From Rhododendron vialii (taxonomy: Eukaryota > Streptophyta > Magnoliopsida > Ericales > Ericaceae), in assembly GCF_030253575.1 (NCBI RefSeq), contig NC_080561.1, positions 7,949,001-8,013,000 on the forward strand: a stretch of 64,000 nucleotides of DNA, written 5' to 3'. Below, piece by piece: positions 57,423 to 64,000 of the stretch. Under the pieces are notes generated by a model. The model saw only the letters and a program-made list of their open reading frames with translations, searched no databases and was not told where the DNA came from. A program made the translations under genes and the position numbers. Positions within the stretch are counted from its first letter, which is position 1. The number at the start of each line of letters is the position of its first letter.

Positions 57423-59972
57423 TGTTACGCCATGGATTTTCAATATAATTAAACAATTCATTTCAATAAAAGGACCTCGCATATCAAAAATAGTACCCAA
57501 AAGAGTTCCCATTTGATTAACTTAAACAAACAAGTTCCCAAGTTTAAAGGTTTACAATTTTGGCACTCCGGCCCCAAATAAGCTTAAATACAAATACAAA
57601 TGAGTAGTTAAGTTACAAACGATTTAGTCAAAAAGAAATTCTAAAAAAAATAGTTACAAACCCATCTTTTCAAGAAAATCAATTACAAAGATATTTAAGT
57701 AACTAATGTAGTTAGCTTCCAAAAGGCCTTTCACTTCCAAGCACACAAAGTATGCAGGCTACTGTCCAGCATTTTGTCCTGAAAAGAAGGATTAGGTTGA
57801 GCTACACTAACCCAGTAGAGAAATCTTTACACAATCTATATGAAAATGTGACGATTTATGCATAAAAAAAATGAATGAGTTCCAATAAACGAACAAGAGA
57901 TACAACAGGGCGCCATAATGAACCGACAAGTTTCTACTATGGGATCCTATACATCCTAAAGACATCCCTAACCATTCATACATCATCTTGAAGCAACATT
58001 AAACTCATATCACACTAAATAATCACGATGATTTTCTCAACCATTTTATAACTACTCAAATGAATGCCATGAACAACCTCATTATTCAATACCATTTGCC
58101 ATCAAGCCTCTTTTCATAAAACTTTTCTTTTTGATTACCGAAATAGTTTAGAGAAAACTCATAACCGTCACAGGTCAAGCTCCGTTGATTCGAGCTTGAA
58201 TAGCTGGAGTCCGTTGATTTGTGCCCAAATACCAGAGCCATTGATTCGCTCAGGAATGCCGGAGGATTTTTCATAAAAATCCTTTTTCCAAAACCAAAGT
58301 CATTTCTTTTAAAAAACTTTGATGGAACCAATTGTTTATCTCTTTCTTTAATAGTCACAAACTCAAGCAATAAACTGCCCAAACAACAACATGAATTTCT
58401 ATAATCAATTATAATTCCCTTCATCAAGCGAGACATTTAACTGTATTACCACACCTTACGTTACAGTGAATTCTCTCCACCTGGATTTCTACATTACCAC
58501 ACCTTGCGTTGCGAGCCTTCTAGAGTCTCCGCATTACCACACCTTGCGTTCCAGAACCCTCAATTCAATATTCACAACTCACACAACACATATACATTAT
58601 CAATCCGAATACAAGATGACAACACTTCCCAAAGTCACAATCTTTCACTCATCATCATTCAATGTATTACACACTCAAACCCATGTCCTATTGTACATTA
58701 ATAAATACCTTAAGTCCATGTTATCCCTTTAAATCTATTACAACGCCCTACGTCACGTATCGAACCCATAACAACTCCACGACACACCACCGGCTAGGTT
58801 CTAAACGAGAATCTATAGAACGAGTGCCAAAGGAACCTAGGATGATCAATCAAGACGAAGCACGAAGATACGAGTTACCCTATTCTTTTCCGAACCACTA
58901 GGCAACCCCTATTGACCAACCAAGCGCCCCACGTCATACCTTACATCCTACGATACTCGATAACCTTGTTGCAATACGCTCTTTCGTCTTACCGTTCACC
59001 ACATCAAGTCATAACACCTAACATACCTATAGCGTACATCACCTCATGCCACAATGACTCTCAAGTGTCATCAATCCCATAAATACATTTCGATCAAGTT
59101 TTTATCTAGTAAGACACTACTCTTTCTCTGACAACGGAAAGCCAACGGGAAGAGGATAACCTAAGTAGACCAAAGGAATTCAATTAAGCATGCTTGAAAT
59201 AGGTTTGGAGGTGTCCAAAAGGAATTAGAAGTGATCGGGGGTCAAAACAATCAAAAAGGGAGCAGTAGGAGCAAAACTGGAGATAAGGCTGTGGTGTCGA
59301 TACGCACCAAAGTCGTATCGATACAACACTCTCTAACCAGAAAGATAAGTTTATAGTATCGATACAGCTCTTAATCTGTATCGATACCACGAGGTTTCGA
59401 GCAGCGATTCTGCAGAACTTCAAGGACAAACACAACAACGAAACCCAATGGTCCAAGGCACGATCAAAGCACAACAATCACACATAAACACATAGAATGA
59501 GCAAGAAATCCCTACCTCGCAATCGGAGAGCAAACACGCAAAGAGATCTGGCCACGCGAATCCTTGAACTCAAACTTTGAAATACACCCAAAATACTCCT
59601 CTCCGAGCCGAACCGGATGAGCTACGAACTCAATAGCACGTGAGGAAGATGGAGAGAGGGTTGGGTTCTTTGGGTTTTGAGCTTTGGTGGAGGAATGAGT
59701 GAGAGAGAGAGTGAGACCGAGAGGGATGGAGAGAGACGTGAGAGTTGAGAGAGAGAAATACATGGGATTTTTAATCCCCTACACATACTCCTCTATATAT
59801 ATTCACACACCTACCAAATTACATTAGCACTCCCTCCAATTACGATTCTAGCATACAAACCCCAAATCAAATCAACTCCACAAATTTCACATAAGCTTAA
59901 TAAAATCACATTTTCCTCGATTTCCAATATCTATTAAACCAATATATATATTTTAAATTACGGGTCTCTACA
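57423..59972 (-). mobile_element. Solo LTR of a Ty3/gypsy-type retrotransposon, 2550 bp
   Basis: GTTCA is repeated exactly outside both ends (57418-57422 and 59973-59977), a 5-bp target duplication. On the minus strand the LTR begins TGTAGAGACCCGTAATTT and ends GGCGTAACA, keeping the TG...CA rule; TGTAGAGACCCG is a start I know from large plant gypsy LTRs. A TATATATAG box lies near 59792-59800, followed by a CT-rich start region (59690-59760). ACCACACCTTRCGTT phrases repeat at 58446, 58496 and 58536. A single LTR with an intact duplication and no interior implies recombination between two LTRs. Frames inside it show no retroviral domain. Confidence 0.92.
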
Positions 59973-61010
59973 GTTCAAGGTTCAACGATCGAATCTTTAG
60001 CATGTAGTTTCAAGGTGCAATATTGATAGATTATGTTTGCCCCTGAGATTGTACTTGAATATACACACTTTTTTTTCATAATAACTTATGTATCTGGGCC
60101 AGCTTACGTACACATTGCATAATCCTGGATAATCAATTTCACAGCCAACTTGCGGAGAATCCCAATTGAAGTCAGAGCGAAAAACTCCGCATGTATTGGT
60201 CCCAAAAAGGACTTGATAGCACCTGAGAGGTTTCGAGCCAAGTTTTAGAATGTTCAAGGTTATATGCGAAAATATTCTCGTCATATGCACGACTGCGCAC
60301 AAACCATATATGTTTGTAAGCCTAATCGAGCCAAATGTTTTCATGTTTAGATTCGGCTCATATTGAGGCTCAGTTCGGTTTGTCATATCCCAAATTGCAC
60401 TCGAACGAATCTTTACCAAGTCGAGCTTCAAACAATTCATAAATGGTTCGGTTCATTTATAGCCCTAAGTAAACCCCTGCGATTTTCTTGAATATACAAA
60501 ACTAATTACAATCATAATTCTCGGGTTTTCCTGTATTGAAAACGTTCTCTTATTTTTGGAAGATTTCACCTTGTAAAAGTCCATATGCACAACCATTGCG
60601 CGTGTAGCATTTTTTATGCAAATAACGACTGTCTTCTCCGCGAGCAAGTACAAAGTATTTTGGTAAGAATATTTGGAATTGTTGGGCCGTGTGGTAATGG
60701 GCCTTGGGCCTGTATATTGATTTGGCAAAGTATAAGTTTGGGAAAATGACGGCCAATGACATAGACATGCTGAGAACATTTGATAATGCTGAAAATGTCA
60801 TTGACAGATATTAATTATTAAAATAAGTCCTGAGCCATCCAGCAAGTTATGAATTCGCTTCCATGGGTGAATTTCAGCAAAACATGAATTGGGCATTGCC
60901 CAGACCCACCCAAAATTGGCCCATACACCATCGACCCGTTTACATGTATGGAGGCCAGTTGTAACAGGGCTGGTGAGCTAAAGCTCAAGGTGCAGCCACA
61001 TCTCAAGATG

Positions 61011-63660
61011 AACTAAAAAGTTCATTCTGGATTTTTTTGTAACAATTCAAGTAAGTCCATATTCTCATTTTGATGAGTATTTGATGGAATAACATGATCT
61101 TGCAACAAAAAAAATTGCAACAACTCGCACGACCTGCTAATCCTTAGCCTAACCACGTGGTTCAAAAAATTAATCTCAAGTTATATAATAACTAGTCGTG
61201 GTATGTTATGTACTTCTTTTTTACTTTTAATTCCCCACCGATGTGGGACTAGGGTGGGATCTCACAAAATTAGATAATGTGATTAAGCATTTATAGATGT
61301 GTAATTGAGATATCTTTTCAGGAAACGATGAAAAGGTTAAAATGCTATTAAATGGCTTTGGATATTGAGGTGGGACTTTAGTTATTGAACAAAATATTTT
61401 TTTTTATAGGCGCGTAGTTGTGTGAGCTAGTTGGCTCAACTATATAAAGAGCAATAATTGTTTGATTCAAGTAAAACTAAAACTACCAACTTTCAGTACG
61501 GACCCGTGCTCCCGGTGGACCCTGAGTTGAGTGTCTCAGCCACTCGTAGGACACCTTGGAATCAAATTTTCAAGGATTTCGAACAAAAATCACAGCAATT
61601 TTGAAATTGGATTTTCGAATTCAAATTCAAGCCTTGGAATCGAATTCTTAACATTTCCAAAAAAAATAAACGGTCTTGAAATCGTAAACAAATAAATTTT
61701 CCAGGTTTTAGTTGGATTTCACCGACTAAAATTCGCAGCCACAAGCTTGGAAAGGGGGTCGTACCTAATGAAAGCAACCCTCAATCCATTACCATCCACC
61801 GATCTTCCCAGAGTTCGTATCTCATATCTTGAGGCCAAAATCATTTTAAAGTGCTCACAAAAAAAAATCTACTAACCTTTTTTGCCTGCCGCTTTAAGTA
61901 AGAAGACTCGAGAATAACAAGAATTAAAGGCGTTTTATCTCCACGAGTTTGCAGATTCGACTCTTTCTTCGTGTCAGGATTTTCGAGAACGTTGGAGCTT
62001 TTTCTAATCGTCAACTTCAAACCGATCGTAAAACTTCGAGGTTTTAGAACGAGTCGAGAGTGTGCATAAAGTCTCTAGATACCCAAATATCAAAAAAAGA
62101 AAAAGAAAAAGAAAAGAAAGAAGGGCCCCTGGAATAATTTCAGATGAACATTGGCTTGGTTCTCTTTCATTTGGAGTAATTAATTTTTTCGTTTTGTATG
62201 TTTTGTTCGTCTTTTCAGAATTTATGTTAAATTTGCGTGATTTTTTTTTGATTAATCATCCTTCTCGACGAGAGGAGTCTAAAAAGTATAAAATTATGAC
62301 AAAAAGCAAAAAAAAGTTCACTAAAGATGAAAAAAGTATCAACCATCTTTGGAAGCTTAAGTTCCGTCTTATTTGAATTTTTTCAATATCGGTCTATATT
62401 TTTATGCTTTTCCGATCCATCTTGTCGAGATGAATGATTAATCCTAAAAATTAGGATGAAAACTAACCGAAAAATTACAAAATGTAAAAAATATCGAAAT
62501 AAGTTTCAGACTTATCAGTTTAAAAGAACGCAGAATGCTAAAGTTGTACCATTGATGTACTTTGAAGATTCAAACATCTGTTATAATCTATCTGTCATCA
62601 TAACATCTGTTATAATCTATGTCTCATCATCTATTTTCGTGATTATCTGTGGTATTCATTTTTCAAGAGGGAAAGAAAGGAAGAGGATTCACATTAGACC
62701 ATATTATTGGGCTACACGTGAACTCTTTCAGTTCTGCTTTGATGGTTGAACTTGTTCATTTTTTAAATCTCGTTGAGAACGTCAATCATTCGAAAATTCT
62801 TGTCAATTAGATGTGTTTTAGTATGATTTTAGAAAACATGTATCTCGAACAAAATAAACCTGCAAATTGGATCGAAACCCAATTTTCTCAATATGATTTT
62901 AAACAAATTTGACATTCTCGACGAGATCTAAAATGTAAATAATTTCGACCATCAAAATAGACCCCGAAAGAACTCACAGTGGCCATGACAGCTCCGTCCA
63001 TTCCCTTTAAAGCGTCGGAGGGAGCTTTCCCCTAAAAAATATTGATAAGTACCTACTAATTTCCTTGGTAATGAAACGACAACATCCCGTGTATTTTATT
63101 TCATAAAAACAAAAGGATAAATATAAAATAGAAAAAGATTTGATAGACAAAGACGAAGCAGCTTCCACCGCCAAATAGCCAACCACCTGGAAACCATACA
63201 TACAGGGGAAAAATTATTAGGAGCTCCTCGGCTAGAGTCACGTAATCTTTAGAGACTTTTTTTTCCACCGCACATTAACGTAGGTTTCGTCACGAATTCT
63301 ATGACTCAAACATGAATATAGAGTAACGAAGAGTCTTGAAACATCACTGATCACTCATAAAAGGGGCACTTTATGAGCGCGGGCAAAGAAACCAAAATAT
63401 GCCGGAGAGAAGACTGTGCTTGCCTGGCGAGCAGCATCTCCGCAAAGCGGTATCGAGCGGTCGATTTCGCTATTCATTTCGGAACGGACGGTTCGAATTG
63501 AATCTGAACGCATACAAATCTGAACCGTCCATTACTTAATTAGGATCAAAGTCACCGATTGTCGAGACAAACGACCAAATCAGCCACTCTATACCCACTT
63601 TGCATGGTGCAAATTGATCCGAACACCTCGTTAAAAAACAAAACAAAACCTTGCACCACA
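61011..63660. other. Intergenic stretch with dispersed repeats
   Basis: It contains the repeat copy 61145-61275 (matching 47970-48110) and the inverted element copy at 62240-62455 (matching 51005-51225). Short phrases with CTCGACGAGA recur near 62265, 62770 and 62915. Frames at 62062-62749 lie in these repeats. From 63380 to 63540 there is a GAACGGACGGTTCGAATTGA / TGAACCGTCC inverted pair. No gene is supported. Confidence 0.45.
62240..62455. mobile_element. Inverted-repeat element with CTCGACGAGA ends (copy 2)
   Basis: Opposite in orientation to 51005-51225 and sharing its body. The ends GATTAATCATCCTTCTCGAC and ATGAATGATTAATCC face each other as inverted repeats. Confidence 0.6.
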
Positions 63661-63962
63661 CACACATCACAGTGAGTGATCACACATAGTGGAGGAGTCT
63701 ATGTACGTTGACTTGGTTTTGGATTCCCCATTGGTTCATGAGAATTTCTATTCCTAGACCACGACGCGGCTACACGTGGCGGGTACGTTTAAAGTAGTGT
63801 GCACCGTCGAGCACCAGATATTCCCTTCCTGTCGTTTCCTACTTTCCTGTGATGTTTACCTTTCCTCTTTTTCTCTCCTCCAAGCTTCTCTTCGCAGTTG
63901 GTGGCCAAGGGGTCTTTCTCCTCTGTGGTGCCTCCCCACGACAAGTCAAGACCCCCCAAAAC

Positions 63963-63998
<36 letters not shown>

Positions 63999-64000
63999 CT
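63661..64000 (+). promoter_or_regulatory. Probable promoter and 5' leader of a plus-strand gene beyond the window
   Basis: TACACGTGGC at 63771-63780 is a G-box/ABRE-type core. Downstream come pyrimidine-rich leader-like sequence (CTTTCCTCTTTTTCTCTCCTCC) and a (CT)n array running off the right edge at 63965-63995. The same CT-rich layout precedes the window's other genes. No start codon of a recognisable protein is present, so the gene itself is inferred. Confidence 0.35.

Larger units (their letters stand above)
55480..61010. repeat. Right unit of a large tandem duplication
   Basis: It matches 49520-54115 in order and orientation (segment list given there). It is interrupted by the solo LTR at 57423-59972 and by a roughly 110-base extra segment at about 60725-60845 flanked by TGACAT/ATGTCA-type inverted sequence. 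It lacks the MITEs, hAT element and LINE tail of the left unit. Confidence 0.82.

Noticed and set aside
57418..59977. Possible full retrotransposon or genes at 58086-59763
   Set aside because: The exact 5-bp target duplication and TG/CA ends show a single LTR; no gag, protease or reverse transcriptase motif occurs inside.

Overview
The window is plant nuclear DNA, most likely from a eudicot. Genes are split by short GT-AG introns, long intergenic stretches are AT-rich, GA/CT microsatellites sit near promoters, and there are many non-autonomous transposable elements. No bacterial-type operon, CRISPR array, rRNA or tRNA gene was seen.

The left 37 kb is a small gene island. I rebuilt its genes exon by exon from splice sites and protein similarity. 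In order: the 5' half of an aldo-keto reductase of the sorbitol/mannose-6-phosphate reductase type (275-3239, minus, leaving the left edge); a complete 13-exon GC1/SulA-type plastid division protein (5624-13923, minus); an intronless mitochondrial ribosomal protein bS31m (19325-19594, plus); the 5-exon LYR-motif complex I subunit CIB22/NDUFB9 (23250-26655, minus); and a 14-exon kinesin-7 with a NACK-type C-terminal domain (28851-36771, minus). From memory, Arabidopsis carries the reductase, GC1, S31 and kinesin as near neighbours around At2g21250-At2g21300, so this looks like an ancestral microsynteny block. CIB22 is the exception (At4g34700). The genes serve different compartments (cytosol, plastid, mitochondrion, microtubules) and no shared pathway is evident.

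The gene island is also marked by mobile DNA. A TRIM element, a Stowaway MITE with a tandemly copied end, and an RNase H remnant sit in GC1 introns. A Helitron-like element of about 4.2 kb (14570-18739), carrying a captured exon of a second aldo-keto reductase type, lies between GC1 and bS31m. Fold-back MITEs lie between CIB22 and the kinesin.

The right 27 kb (36.8-64.0 kb) has no intact gene that I can support. It holds nested repeats: a possible second Helitron end, a Mutator-type MITE with 9-bp target duplications and a paralogous near-empty site, a 1.4-kb element containing four 172-bp tandem repeats, a hAT-type element with an exact 8-bp target duplication, and a 2.55-kb solo LTR with an exact 5-bp target duplication. 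A tandem duplication of several kb (about 49.5-54.1 kb against 55.5-61.0 kb) has copies that collected different insertions. A PB1-domain-like gene fragment lies between those copies. The last 350 bases look like the promoter and 5' leader of a plus-strand gene beyond the window.

I found no convincing new multi-gene system. The most novel items are the gene-capturing Helitron and the layered duplication and insertion history on the right.
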